Positions 26,735 through 36,271 of a DNA stretch of 64,000 nt are shown one piece after another. Positions within the stretch are counted from its first letter, which is position 1; the number at the start of each line of letters is the position of its first letter. This stretch comes from Chryseobacterium nepalense. GTDB lineage: Bacteria; Bacteroidota; Bacteroidia; Flavobacteriales; Weeksellaceae. Under the pieces are notes generated by a model. The model had not been told where the DNA came from. It did not search any database and worked only from the letters and a program-made list of their open reading frames with translations. Position numbers and translations under genes: made by a program. The stretch spans positions 2,046,001-2,110,000 of the forward strand of contig NZ_CP096203.1 of NCBI RefSeq assembly GCF_023195755.1. The letters are read 5' to 3'.

Positions 26735-28147
26735 TTATTTCTTAAGGAGCAATGCAATATTCTCTACATGGTGGGTTTGCGGGAACATATCCACAGGCAA
26801 AATTTTAACGACATCATAATGATCTTTCATTAATGCCAGGTCACGCGCCTGTGTAGCAGAATTACAGCTCACATATACTACCTTCTGCGGCGCCAGCTTC
26901 AGGATCTGCTCTACCACTTTCTGATGCATCCCGTCTCTTGGGGGATCCGTAATAAGAACATCCGCTTTTGGGTGATTGGCAAGAAATTCATCATTAAAAA
27001 TATCCTTCATATCACCACAATAAAACGTTGTGTTGGTAAGCCCATTCAGCTGTGCATGTTCTATTGCTGCATCAATTGCTTCCTGAACAGATTCTATCCC
27101 AATAACCTGCTTTGCTTTTCTTGCCACATATTGAGCAATCGTTCCCGTTCCGGTATAAAGATCATACACTACTTCATCACCCTTCAAATCTGCAAATTCC
27201 AATGTTTTTCTGTAGAGTTCAAGCGCCTGTTTGTAATTGGTCTGAAAGAAGGATTTCGGACCGATTTTGAATTTCAAGCCATCCATTTCTTCCATTAAAT
27301 ATCCTTCCCCAAAGTAAACGTTGATATCCAGATCATAGATGGAATCGTTCGCTTTTGGATTGATGGCATAAACCAGTGTTTTAATCTGAGGAAATGTTTC
27401 AAGCAGAAATTGGAAGAGTTTTTCCCTGTTTTCTTTTTCTTCTCTGAAAAGCTGGAAAAGGACCATCCACTCCCCTTGTGAGTTTTGTCTCATCATCAGA
27501 GTTCTTAGAAAGCCTTCATGATTTCTAACATCAAAGAAGTCAAGACCATTTTTCACGGCATACTCTTTTACAGCAAGCCTGATGGTGTTTGAAGGTTCCT
27601 CCTGAAGGAAGCATTCTTTAAGATCCAGAATCTTACTCCACATTCCGGGAATGTGAAAGCCCAGCGCATCTCTGTTTCCGAAATTTTCTTCCGAACTGAT
27701 TTCATACTGCGTAAGCCAGCGGGAATTTGAAAAAGAGAACTCCATTTTATTTCTATAATAATACTGCTCTTCCGAACCTAAAATAGGCACTGTTTCAAAA
27801 TGATCAATCCCTCCGATTCTCTTGATATTATTATAAACTTCTTCCTGTTTGAAATCCAGTTGCTTTTCATAACTCATATTCTGCCATTTGCACCCTCCGC
27901 AAACCCCGAAATGGATACATTTCGGATCTACCCTGTACGGTGATTTTTCAAGAAGATCTACTGCTTCTCCTTCGTAATATTTTGATTTCGCTTTCTTTAC
28001 TTTTACATTCACGATATCCCCGGGAATTGCACCCGTTACCATTACGGTTTTTCCTTCTTCGGTTCTGCCAATAGCAACACCTTTTGCACCTGCATTTAAA
28101 AGTCTGATATTTTCAAGAATAATATTTTTCTTATTTCTCTTTTTCAT
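26735..28147 (-). CDS. rlmD: 23S rRNA (uracil-C5)-methyltransferase RlmD/RumA-type
   Basis: SAM-dependent methylation of a 23S rRNA uridine at C5. The 470-residue protein has an N-terminal TRAM domain (about 8-65), a Fe-S cluster motif (Cys77, Cys83, Cys86, and a fourth Cys in DLKECFLQ), the SAM motif DLYTGTGTIAQYVA, the DPPRDGMHQ motif IV and the nucleophilic Cys in VYVSCNSATQARDL. Bacteroidota genomes often carry one RumA homologue, so the exact uridine is not certain. It heads an operon with the DUF6452-like and DUF6048-like genes. Confidence 0.94.
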   Translation of the reverse strand: MKKRNKKNIILENIRLLNAGAKGVAIGRTEEGKTVMVTGAIPGDIVNVKVKKAKSKYYEGEAVDLLEKSPYRVDPKCIHFGVCGGCKWQNMSYEKQLDFKQEEVYNNIKRIGGIDHFETVPILGSEEQYYYRNKMEFSFSNSRWLTQYEISSEENFGNRDALGFHIPGMWSKILDLKECFLQEEPSNTIRLAVKEYAVKNGLDFFDVRNHEGFLRTLMMRQNSQGEWMVLFQLFREEKENREKLFQFLLETFPQIKTLVYAINPKANDSIYDLDINVYFGEGYLMEEMDGLKFKIGPKSFFQTNYKQALELYRKTLEFADLKGDEVVYDLYTGTGTIAQYVARKAKQVIGIESVQEAIDAAIEHAQLNGLTNTTFYCGDMKDIFNDEFLANHPKADVLITDPPRDGMHQKVVEQILKLAPQKVVYVSCNSATQARDLALMKDHYDVVKILPVDMFPQTHHVENIALLLKK

Positions 28148-28245
28148 TAAGAATTTTTTCTGTTTTACTGTTTAAATTGCCAGAGATCTGAACTTTGACA
28201 AATGCCCGAAAAAAAACAACTCTATTCCGGTCTGCAAAAATACAA

Positions 28246-28277
28246 TAAAAAAAACCTTATCCGAAGACAAGGTTTTT
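28246..28277 (-). terminator. Terminator of the thioredoxin-fold lipoprotein gene
   Basis: Stem AAAAACCTT/AAGGTTTTT (28250-28258 and 28269-28277) with a 10-base loop. On the minus strand it is followed by a long T run. Confidence 0.85.
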
Positions 28278-28295
28278 ATCTATATTCAATTTAAA

Positions 28296-29843
28296 TTATT
28301 TTGTCTGAGCCGGCTGAGGATTTGCCTGTTGTTGCGGCACTTGCTGAGGTGCAGCAGAAGGATCCATCCCTAATCCCGGCTGCAATTGAGCATTAGGATT
28401 TACCTTTGGTGCAGAAAGTCCTGTTTGTTTATCCAGAGCGATTACCAATTCAGGATCTCCAAGATTAAAGAATGGCTTGCTAGCTATTTTTCCGTCTTTA
28501 TCAACAACAATAAAGCATGGTAATTTGAAACCGTACACTCCATATTTTTTAGCAATATCTGAATTTAATCCGCCTTCACCGTATGCATTGATTCCGGTAA
28601 TTCCTTTCATCAGCGAATTGCTAGTTTTTACAAACTGATCTTTTGTATCATCAACATTTACAAAAACGAAGTTCATTTTTGACTTATAGAAATTCACAAC
28701 TTCTTTTAAAACAGGAATTGAGGCTTCTCCGATATAAGGATTCCAGGATGCATAAAACATCATCATGTAAGGTTTTCCTTTGTTTGAAGAAAGACTGTAC
28801 GATTTTCCGTCTGCTTTGATAAGAGATGCTTCAGGAGCCTGTTCTCCGATTTTGAAACCGTTGATAGCAAACTGAATTTTCTTTAAATCTTCTTTAATGG
28901 TAGCGTCTTTGATATCCGTATCGATAATTTTTTTAATTTTCTCTATTGTTTTTTCAGGAGTTCCCGGATGAATATCAGATTGCGCCATTACAAAAGCCAA
29001 TAAGTAATCTTTAGCAGTTTGTGAAAGATCTTTCTGATTTTTCTTTAAATAATCAGAAAATAATTCAGAAGTGGTAACATCTGTTTTCCCAGCGCTGTTT
29101 GCTTGTGCATACTTCTGGAAATCCGGGCTCATTTTTGTTAAAAGGTATTGTCTGTAGAAAGGATTTTCTTTTACCATTACCTCTTTATTTTCCTGAAGCT
29201 TGTTTTCATAATCCGTGAAAGCTTTTGTCACTTTGAATGAAGGGTTACCCATTTGTTTGTGACTCATTTCGTATTGATTCAGGATCGTAAGCAATGTGCT
29301 TGCAAGATCATTCTTTTTCCACTCCACTAATCCGTTGTCCGGGCTGAATTTTTTAACGTTTTCTTCTATGTTTTTAGTAACATCGGCCTGAACTTTTTCA
29401 ATGCCTTTAAGAAAAGTTTTTTCATCTTTTGTCATCAGCTCATTCATATTAACAGTCTGAGCATAGGTAGAAAGATATTTTTGTGTAGCCGTAAAGAAAT
29501 CATTATTATTTTTAGCATCACCTGTAACCACAAATTCTGACGGGAAGCTTATTCCGTTGCCTGTAATTTCAAGTTTCTGGCCACCTTTAAGATAGATCAG
29601 GTTTTGTTTTCCTCCATACGACATTACATACATTCCGCTTTTCGGAGCCTCAAAGCTTCCGGAGAACGTTCCGTCTTTGTTGATCCCAATGTTAATCAGT
29701 GGTAAAGTAGCAACACCTGATGCTTCAATAAATTCGATTCTTTCTAATGGAGAACCGCCGGTAATTTTTCCTTTTACTTCTACTTTTTTAGAGCAAGACA
29801 TCGCAAAAACAGCGATGATAAACAATAAAAGATATTTTTTCAT
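28296..29843 (-). CDS. TlpA-like lipoprotein with DUF4369 and a cysteine-less thioredoxin domain
   Basis: A 515-residue lipoprotein (lipobox AMSC, Cys17; the following SKK lacks an acidic export signal, so a periplasm-facing location is likely). An N-terminal DUF4369-type beta domain (about 20-105) and a helical middle (110-320) precede an AhpC/TSA-Redoxin-type domain (330-480). The position of the WCxxC motif reads W367-N-P-Y-I371, so both redox cysteines are lost. A Cys follows the cis-proline (GFKLPCF). A Pro/Gln-rich tail ends the protein. It therefore cannot act as an ordinary disulfide reductase and may bind thiol partners or serve a structural role. Confidence 0.85.
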   Translation of the reverse strand: MKKYLLLFIIAVFAMSCSKKVEVKGKITGGSPLERIEFIEASGVATLPLINIGINKDGTFSGSFEAPKSGMYVMSYGGKQNLIYLKGGQKLEITGNGISFPSEFVVTGDAKNNNDFFTATQKYLSTYAQTVNMNELMTKDEKTFLKGIEKVQADVTKNIEENVKKFSPDNGLVEWKKNDLASTLLTILNQYEMSHKQMGNPSFKVTKAFTDYENKLQENKEVMVKENPFYRQYLLTKMSPDFQKYAQANSAGKTDVTTSELFSDYLKKNQKDLSQTAKDYLLAFVMAQSDIHPGTPEKTIEKIKKIIDTDIKDATIKEDLKKIQFAINGFKIGEQAPEASLIKADGKSYSLSSNKGKPYMMMFYASWNPYIGEASIPVLKEVVNFYKSKMNFVFVNVDDTKDQFVKTSNSLMKGITGINAYGEGGLNSDIAKKYGVYGFKLPCFIVVDKDGKIASKPFFNLGDPELVIALDKQTGLSAPKVNPNAQLQPGLGMDPSAAPQQVPQQQANPQPAQTK

Positions 29844-29862
29844 TTCGAATTTTATAATTACG

Positions 29863-29870
29863 CAAAAATA
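29863..29870 (-). promoter_or_regulatory. Promoter -7 box for the TlpA-like lipoprotein
   Basis: TATTTTTG on the minus strand, 19 bases before the ATG. No TTG at a suitable distance. Confidence 0.5.
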
Positions 29871-30109
29871 AGTTTTTCATCTCAACTAAATATCATATTA
29901 CATGGTAATTTATGAAACATTTAACTAAAAGAAATAAAAGCCATGATTTCGCGTAGTAAACAATTAAATTTATTAGAATGTGTATTTGAAATTACGTTAA
30001 TTTTCCATGATTATTCAATCAATAAAAACAATATAAAATGTTTATAAGTTTCCATTTGTAAATTGAAAACATCTGTATTAATTTTTTTCAGAAGAATATT
30101 GTTGTAACC
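29871..30109. other. AT-rich intergenic region without a recognised gene
   Basis: About 240 bases between the TlpA-like gene promoter and the sdh terminator. No conserved frame, RNA gene or repeat was recognised. Confidence 0.5.
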
Positions 30110-30140
30110 AAAAAGCAGCCTTCTTATGAAAGCTGCTTTT
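30110..30140 (-). terminator. Terminator of the sdh operon
   Basis: Stem AAAAGCAGC/GCTGCTTTT (30111-30119 and 30132-30140), 12-base loop, T-rich on the minus-strand exit side. Confidence 0.8.
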
Positions 30141-30159
30141 ATTTTATTTTAATAATTTT

Positions 30160-30927
30160 TTATCCTCTGTCAACAAATGCTGCCATATATTCCCTGTTCA
30201 TTCTGGCGATGTTCTCAAGAGAAATTCCTTTCGGACATTCTACTTCACACGCACCGGTATTGGAACAGTTTCCGAATCCTTCTTCATCCATGGCTTTTAC
30301 CATATTCAGCACTCTTCGCTTGGCTTCTACTCTACCTTGAGGTAAAAGTGCATACTGAGAAACTTTTGCACCCACGAACAGCATTGCAGATCCGTTTTTA
30401 CAAGAAGCTACACAGGCACCGCAAGAGATACATGCTGCAGCATCCATTGCCTTATCAGCATCTTCTTTTGGAACCGGAATCGCATTGGCATCCAATGTAT
30501 TTCCTGAAGTGTTTACTGAAATAAAACCACCAGCAGCCATTACTCTGTCGAATGCGCTTCGGTCTACAATTAAATCTTTAATTACCGGAAATGCAGCACT
30601 TCTCCAAGGTTCAATAACGATGGTCTCACCGTCTTTGAACATTCTCATGTGAAGCTGACAGGTTGTAATACCTGTGTCCGGACCGTGCGCTCTACCATTG
30701 ATGTAAAGAGAACACATTCCGCAGATCCCTTCACGACAGTCGTGATCGAAAGCGATAGGCTCTTTTCCTTCGTTAATAAGATTTTCATTAAGGATGTCCA
30801 ACATTTCCAGAAATGAAGAATCTGTAGAAACATCCGATATTTTATAAGTCTCAAACTGACCTTTAGATTTATTATTTTTTTGTCTCCAAATTTTCAGCGT
30901 AAGATGTAAGCCTTTTTTTGCACTCAT
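30160..30927 (-). CDS. sdhB: Succinate dehydrogenase/fumarate reductase iron-sulfur subunit
   Basis: Electron-transfer subunit between the flavoprotein and the membrane haem subunit. The 255-residue protein carries the 2Fe-2S motif [13 protein letters not shown] with a later Cys in TGITTC. Two further clusters are bound by [11 protein letters not shown] and [15 protein letters not shown]. The third cluster's spacing follows the Bacteroidota-type (b558) enzymes. It is the last gene of the sdhC-sdhA-(secreted protein)-sdhB unit; a 24-base gap separates it from the inserted gene. Confidence 0.96.
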   Translation of the reverse strand: MSAKKGLHLTLKIWRQKNNKSKGQFETYKISDVSTDSSFLEMLDILNENLINEGKEPIAFDHDCREGICGMCSLYINGRAHGPDTGITTCQLHMRMFKDGETIVIEPWRSAAFPVIKDLIVDRSAFDRVMAAGGFISVNTSGNTLDANAIPVPKEDADKAMDAAACISCGACVASCKNGSAMLFVGAKVSQYALLPQGRVEAKRRVLNMVKAMDEEGFGNCSNTGACEVECPKGISLENIARMNREYMAAFVDRG

Positions 30928-30951
30928 AATTTTATATTTATAGGTTGGAGA

Positions 30952-31524
30952 TTATTTTGTTGGTTTGTCTGCATTTTCAAATTTCATATCTGAACTTAAA
31001 ACTGCAATTTTATTAGAATTTCTGCTTTTCAGCTCCTGATATTTTTCCATTGCTTTGGCGATATTCTCAGCTTTGTCGTCCTGTGATGGCTGATATATTG
31101 TCTTAGTATCATTTTTTACCACCTGATAAAAAAGCTTTTTATCTCTGAATTCTGTAGGTTTCAAAGGTCTAAGGTTAACACTTGCGATGAAAGCTCCCAT
31201 TTGGCCTTCCGCATTAATCACATATACCATATTGGGTTCGAGGTTGGCTTCAACATAATCTCTGTTTTCTGACGTAGCCCAAAATACGTGTTCACCAGGC
31301 TCACATTCATAAACTAAATATTTCCCGCTAGGAATAGCTCCCAGGAATTTATCTTTATCATAAACCCTGAAGTTAAGCAGCATACCCGCTCCTGTTTTTA
31401 AAATATACACCAGAGATTTTCCTTCAGCAGGTTTATCAATAGCCTGTGTTGTTACTTTCTGAGCAAAAACAGAACATCCGGAGAGGATTACAAAAAACAA
31501 AAGTACTTTTTTTAAACTCTTCAT
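30952..31524 (-). CDS. Secreted DUF2846-like protein inside the sdh operon
   Basis: A 190-residue protein with a signal peptide ending CSVFAQ. The central part KSLVYILKTGAGMLLNFRVYDKDKF, LGAIPSGKYLVYECEPGEHVF has the layout of DUF2846 (small periplasmic beta domain with a PGxH-type turn). The C-terminal 60 residues are charged and helical. It lies 5 bases downstream of sdhA and 24 upstream of sdhB in the same direction, so it must be cotranscribed with the respiratory complex. A link to complex assembly is an inference from position only. Confidence 0.8.
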   Translation of the reverse strand: MKSLKKVLLFFVILSGCSVFAQKVTTQAIDKPAEGKSLVYILKTGAGMLLNFRVYDKDKFLGAIPSGKYLVYECEPGEHVFWATSENRDYVEANLEPNMVYVINAEGQMGAFIASVNLRPLKPTEFRDKKLFYQVVKNDTKTIYQPSQDDKAENIAKAMEKYQELKSRNSNKIAVLSSDMKFENADKPTK

Positions 31525-31529
31525 ATCTG

Positions 31530-33542
31530 TTATTTGTAACTTCTAGTTTTCACCTCAATATTTTCGTAGATCAGCTCTTCTTTGTGCAATACTTCTGTAT
31601 TGATATCTTCTCCCTGATATTCCCATGCTCCTACATATTTGAAGTTTACGTCATCTCTTTCAGCTTCTCCGTCCGGAGTTGAGTGATCTTCACGGAAATG
31701 TCCTCCACAAGATTCATTTCTATGCAATGCATCGATAGCCATCAATTGTCCAAGCTCTAAGAAATCTGCGACTCTGAATGCTTTTTCCAGCTCGGTATTC
31801 ATACCATCATTATCTCCGGGAACTTTTACATTTTTCCAGAAATCATTTCTTACTTCTTCAATTTCTCTGATGGCTTCTCTTAAACCTTCAGGTGTTCTTC
31901 CCATACCTACTTTATTCCACATAATGTTTCCTAACCTTTTGTGGAAGTGGTCAACAGAATGTGTTCCGTTATTATTAAGGAAGAAATCTATTTTTTCTTT
32001 GATTCCTTTTTCTGCTTCATCGAAAGATGAAGAATTGGTAGGAATAGATCCTGTTCTGATGTCTGCAGAAAGATAATCTGCAATCGTGTAAGGAAGCACG
32101 AAATATCCGTCTGCAAGTCCCTGCATTAGAGCAGAAGCTCCCAATCTGTTGGCTCCGTGATCAGAGAAATTTGCTTCTCCAATTACGAAACATCCCGGAA
32201 TGGTAGACTGAAGGTTGTAATCTACCCAAACTCCACCCATGGTGTAGTGAACGGCAGGATAAATCTTCATTGGGGTTTTATAAGGATCATCAGCCGTAAT
32301 TTTTTCATACATTACGAATAGATTACCATATTTTTCTTCAACCCAGCTTTTTCCTAAATCATAAATCTGCTGATCAGTAGGATTATGAATATGCTTTTCA
32401 ATAGCGGCTTCTCTACCTTTTTTCATGATCTCTGTAGAGAAATCCAGGTAAACGCCTTCCTGAGTATCATTGTTTTCGATTCCGTATCCGGCGTCGCATC
32501 TTTCTTTAGCGGCTCTCGAAGCAACGTCTCTCGGTACAAGATTACCGAAAGCAGGATATCTTCTTTCAAGATAATAATCTCTGTCTTCTTCTTTAATATT
32601 TTCAGGTCTAAGCTTTCCTGCTCTGATGGCTTCTGCGTCGGCAATGTTTTTAGGAACCCAGATTCTTCCTGAGTTTCTTAAAGATTCAGACATCAAAGTC
32701 AGTTTAGACTGCTGTGTTCCGTGAACCGGAATACATGTAGGGTGAATCTGCACATAACAAGGGTTTGCGAAGTACGCTCCTTTTTTGTGGATTTTCCAGG
32801 CCGCAGAAACGTTGGAGCCCATTGCGTTGGTAGAAAGGAAATATACATTTCCGTATCCTCCGGATGCAATTACTACGGCGTGTGCAGAATGTCTTTCGAT
32901 TTCACCTGTTACAAGGTTTCTGGCGATAATCCCTCTTGCCTTTCCGTCAACAATCACAAGATCCATCATTTCATGACGGTTGTACATCTTAATTCTTCCT
33001 TTACCGATCTGACGGCTCATGGCTGAATAAGCTCCTAATAATAACTGCTGTCCCGTCTGTCCTTTAGCATAGAATGTTCTTTTTACCTGAACCCCGCCAA
33101 ATGAACGGTTATCAAGCTGGCCTCCGTACTCACGTCCGAAAGGAACACCCTGAGCAACACACTGGTCGATAATATTTGCAGAAACTTCTGCCAATCGGTA
33201 TACGTTTGCTTCTCTTGCTCTATAGTCACCACCTTTGATGGTATCGTAGAATAATCTGTAGGTAGAGTCACCGTCTCCCTGATAATTTTTAGCTGCGTTG
33301 ATACCTCCCTGAGCGGCAATAGAGTGCGCTCTTCTTGGAGAATCCTGATAACAGAATGCTTTTACATTGTATCCCTGTTCTGCTAGTGTAGCAGCAGCAG
33401 AACCTCCTGCCAAACCTGTTCCAACAACAATAATATCAATCTTGTCTCTGTTGTTTGGTGCAACAAGGTTCATATGGTCCTTATGATTTTTCCACTTATC
33501 CTTTAAAGGACCCGCCGGAATTTTTGAATCTAATTTACTCAT
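31530..33542 (-). CDS. sdhA: Succinate dehydrogenase/fumarate reductase flavoprotein subunit
   Basis: Catalytic subunit oxidising succinate to fumarate with covalently bound FAD. The 670-residue protein shows the Rossmann motif [17 protein letters not shown], the FAD-linked His in [14 protein letters not shown], the active-site region [14 protein letters not shown], and [17 protein letters not shown]. Length matches the long Bacteroidota/epsilon-type FrdA-like subunits. It follows sdhC after 15 bases. Confidence 0.97.
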   Translation of the reverse strand: MSKLDSKIPAGPLKDKWKNHKDHMNLVAPNNRDKIDIIVVGTGLAGGSAAATLAEQGYNVKAFCYQDSPRRAHSIAAQGGINAAKNYQGDGDSTYRLFYDTIKGGDYRAREANVYRLAEVSANIIDQCVAQGVPFGREYGGQLDNRSFGGVQVKRTFYAKGQTGQQLLLGAYSAMSRQIGKGRIKMYNRHEMMDLVIVDGKARGIIARNLVTGEIERHSAHAVVIASGGYGNVYFLSTNAMGSNVSAAWKIHKKGAYFANPCYVQIHPTCIPVHGTQQSKLTLMSESLRNSGRIWVPKNIADAEAIRAGKLRPENIKEEDRDYYLERRYPAFGNLVPRDVASRAAKERCDAGYGIENNDTQEGVYLDFSTEIMKKGREAAIEKHIHNPTDQQIYDLGKSWVEEKYGNLFVMYEKITADDPYKTPMKIYPAVHYTMGGVWVDYNLQSTIPGCFVIGEANFSDHGANRLGASALMQGLADGYFVLPYTIADYLSADIRTGSIPTNSSSFDEAEKGIKEKIDFFLNNNGTHSVDHFHKRLGNIMWNKVGMGRTPEGLREAIREIEEVRNDFWKNVKVPGDNDGMNTELEKAFRVADFLELGQLMAIDALHRNESCGGHFREDHSTPDGEAERDDVNFKYVGAWEYQGEDINTEVLHKEELIYENIEVKTRSYK

Positions 33543-33557
33543 ATTAGTATATTGATA

Positions 33558-34220
33558 TTATTGAGTTACAAAGTGATAAATTGCGATAAAGATAAAACCT
33601 GCAGGAATCAGGATGGAATACCATTTTCCAAATGCCATGATTACAGGAGTATATTTAGGGTGTCTTGCACCGATAGACTGGAATGAAGACTGGAAACCGT
33701 GTCCCAGGTGTAATCCCAGCAAAATGAAAGATATTATGTAAATAATTACTCTCCATGCATCTGCAAATTTAGCATGCAGATCTCCCCAGAAGCGTGATTC
33801 TTCAATTGGCAACCCGTCAAGATACTTGTAGTTCATTTCGTGAAACCAGAAATCATACATGTGAAGAAAAATAAAAGCCAAGACCACGGCACCTGAAATA
33901 ATCATATTTCTCGACATCCATGTAGAATTGTGAGAAGGATTATTAGCTTCATATTTAACAGGACGTGCTTTCTGATTTTTAATTTCCAAAACAAATCCCA
34001 TTACAAAGTGGAAAACAACAGCAAATATCAATACCGGCTGCATTACAAATTGAATAAGAGGATTATACCCCATAAACTGCGAAGCATTATTGTAAGCATC
34101 TGCTCCAAAAACCGACAAAAGGTTTACAGAAAGGTGCATTACCAGAAATATCAGCAAAAAGATAGCCGACAATGCCATAGCATATTTTCTACCTATTGTA
34201 GAACTCGTTAAACCTGCCAT
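33558..34220 (-). CDS. sdhC: Succinate dehydrogenase cytochrome b558 subunit
   Basis: Membrane anchor and quinone-reacting subunit. The 220-residue protein has five hydrophobic segments (about 12-38, 58-80, 106-126, 155-175, 195-218) with His residues in helices (MHLSVNLLS, FHFVMGF, LHMYDFWFH, LGLHLGHGF) that can hold two haems b, as in the single-subunit Wolinella/Bacillus-type anchor. First gene of the sdh operon, with a near-perfect promoter 24 bases upstream. Confidence 0.93.
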   Translation of the reverse strand: MAGLTSSTIGRKYAMALSAIFLLIFLVMHLSVNLLSVFGADAYNNASQFMGYNPLIQFVMQPVLIFAVVFHFVMGFVLEIKNQKARPVKYEANNPSHNSTWMSRNMIISGAVVLAFIFLHMYDFWFHEMNYKYLDGLPIEESRFWGDLHAKFADAWRVIIYIISFILLGLHLGHGFQSSFQSIGARHPKYTPVIMAFGKWYSILIPAGFIFIAIYHFVTQ

Positions 34221-34243
34221 ATAAGTTTAAATTTGATTTTCCA

Positions 34244-34271
34244 CAAAATTAAGAAATGTTAATTACAACAA
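34244..34271 (-). promoter_or_regulatory. sdh operon promoter
   Basis: Minus strand: TTG (34271-34269), 17-base spacer, TAATTTTG (34251-34244), then 23 bases to the sdhC ATG. Both elements match the Bacteroidota consensus exactly. Confidence 0.82.
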
Positions 34272-34361
34272 AAAGTGAGAAATCTCACATATAGCCAGTT
34301 TGTAATCTTTCTAAATAAGTCTTAAAATATTATAAATAAAGGAAAATATTACCCATCAAAA

Positions 34362-36146
34362 TTAATTTATTTCATAAATTTTATGTTTATAAACAATTTT
34401 TCGAACTGCATTAGGAAGCCTTCTTATCTCCGTTCTTTTTATACGCCGTGAGGCACAGTAAGGGTTTATGACAAACTTTACAATTTTAGATTTATCCGAA
34501 TTTTCTTCAATCCAGAAACAGGCATCATTATTTTTCTTAATGGATAATACTTTATTTTTAGAGAAATCATGAACAAGAACTTCAGATTTATTCATTTCAT
34601 ACAGATCAAAACCCCATCGCAATATAAAAAAAGCAATAACAGCCATCATACATCTCACGAAGTTTTTAAGATTACATTTTAAAATAACAGGTCTTAGCAA
34701 CATGACTATTAAAAACAGGGAAAAGACCTCAGGCAAATTCAATGGAATATTTTCAAAAAAAACATGATTAAATCCGGCAAACCAATGGATTATCGTGAGC
34801 AATATGTCAATGATAAATTCATACAATCTATTCAAATATTCGAAATTTATGTTGAAAGCTATTAAAGTGGTCATTAAAAATGAAAACATAATGATCATCT
34901 CAGAAAAAGGAACAATAAAGAAATTTGCAATAATAGAAATGAATGAAAACTGATGAAAGTAATACAGCACAAGAGGAAGCGTTGCCAGCTGAGCCGAAAT
35001 GGAAACGGAAACCGTATTAAAAATAACCTTTTTCAGCCAGTTGTCCTGTTTTGGAAGCATATTCAGAATCGGTTGATTGAGCCAGAATATTCCTAAAACC
35101 GCAAGGAAACTCAACTGGAATCCCACATCGAATATTTGCTGTGTATCCGAGAGCAAAATGACAAATGCGGACAACGCCAAAGAATGAAGAAGATCTGACT
35201 TCCGCTGAAGCAGGACATAAATAAAATAATTGCTCAGCATCAGGCTTGAACGCACCACTGAACTGCCAAAGCCAATAAAAGCAGTAAAAAGCCAAATAAA
35301 AATAAGACTTGAAACAATCGCATATTTTTTATGCTTTACCGGTAAAATTTTAATCAATAAGAAATAAAACAACCCGAAAATCGCAACAATATGTGTTCCC
35401 GAGATAGCCAGAAAATGCACCAGTCCGGATCTGCTGAAATCCTGAGCCGTCTGCACATCAATTTCCGTACGGTCAGCAAGAATAATTCCTTTTAAGAATT
35501 CTTTAGCCTTTGAAGACATATGGGTATGGTCAATATTCTTGAGAACTTCCCATCGTTTCTGATAAAACTTTTCTTTCAAACTTAAATCATTTCTTCCCGC
35601 AGCATGGACCTCATCATTGATATAACATTGAAAATCAATGTTTTTACGTTTTAAATATTTCGAATAATCAAACTGAAAATCATATTGCGGAGCTTTGGGT
35701 TTGGAAATAAAAGCTTTTGCCTGGTAATAATGATTAAAGTCCAGTGTTTTTTCAATTTTAGGGCGGTAAACAATGGCCTTAAAGATTTTGTTTTCGGCTT
35801 GTACTACAGCTTCATATTTCCTGCTCTTTTCGGTTGAATTCAACTTTCCGGAAATTTTGAATGTGATGACGTGATTTCCGGCAACAGAAACCGGATTTTC
35901 ATCAGTATTTAAAAAATGCAGGATTATTCCGACTCCAAAGAACATTGAGCACAATATATAAGGCTTTAGCCTGTGCAGAAAATAGTTTTTAAAAAATATT
36001 GAAGCTAAAATCAGCAGGATTATTCCTGCAATCGTTAAAATATAAGTTTCATTAAGAGAAAATGTATCCTGAAAGAAAATTCCAAGAATAAAAAAGATAA
36101 CAAGAATAAGAAGAGGCTGCTTTTTCAACAGTTTGTGTTTTCCCAA
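34362..36146 (-). CDS. comEC: ComEC/Rec2-family DNA-uptake membrane protein
   Basis: Predicted inner-membrane channel for single-stranded DNA in natural transformation. The 594-residue protein has N-terminal hydrophobic segments, a DUF4131 domain (about 45-190), and the competence domain with HFLAISGTHIVAIFGLFYF and a ring of further membrane helices (to about 490). It lacks the C-terminal metallo-beta-lactamase domain of B. subtilis ComEC, which is usual in Bacteroidota. The start is probably TTG at 36146: an in-frame stop lies just upstream and the next in-frame ATG is deep inside the protein. It follows lpxB on the same strand with a 125-base gap. Confidence 0.88.
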   Translation of the reverse strand: MGKHKLLKKQPLLILVIFFILGIFFQDTFSLNETYILTIAGIILLILASIFFKNYFLHRLKPYILCSMFFGVGIILHFLNTDENPVSVAGNHVITFKISGKLNSTEKSRKYEAVVQAENKIFKAIVYRPKIEKTLDFNHYYQAKAFISKPKAPQYDFQFDYSKYLKRKNIDFQCYINDEVHAAGRNDLSLKEKFYQKRWEVLKNIDHTHMSSKAKEFLKGIILADRTEIDVQTAQDFSRSGLVHFLAISGTHIVAIFGLFYFLLIKILPVKHKKYAIVSSLIFIWLFTAFIGFGSSVVRSSLMLSNYFIYVLLQRKSDLLHSLALSAFVILLSDTQQIFDVGFQLSFLAVLGIFWLNQPILNMLPKQDNWLKKVIFNTVSVSISAQLATLPLVLYYFHQFSFISIIANFFIVPFSEMIIMFSFLMTTLIAFNINFEYLNRLYEFIIDILLTIIHWFAGFNHVFFENIPLNLPEVFSLFLIVMLLRPVILKCNLKNFVRCMMAVIAFFILRWGFDLYEMNKSEVLVHDFSKNKVLSIKKNNDACFWIEENSDKSKIVKFVINPYCASRRIKRTEIRRLPNAVRKIVYKHKIYEIN

Positions 36147-36271
36147 AAATATTTATTTCATGGAAAATTCGCACAGCAATATTTAAAAACTTCAAAAAAT
36201 TTCCAAAATTCTTTTAGTAAAAGAAAAATCGCAGAAAAATTTTCCACGATTAATGAGTATTTATTTAAATT

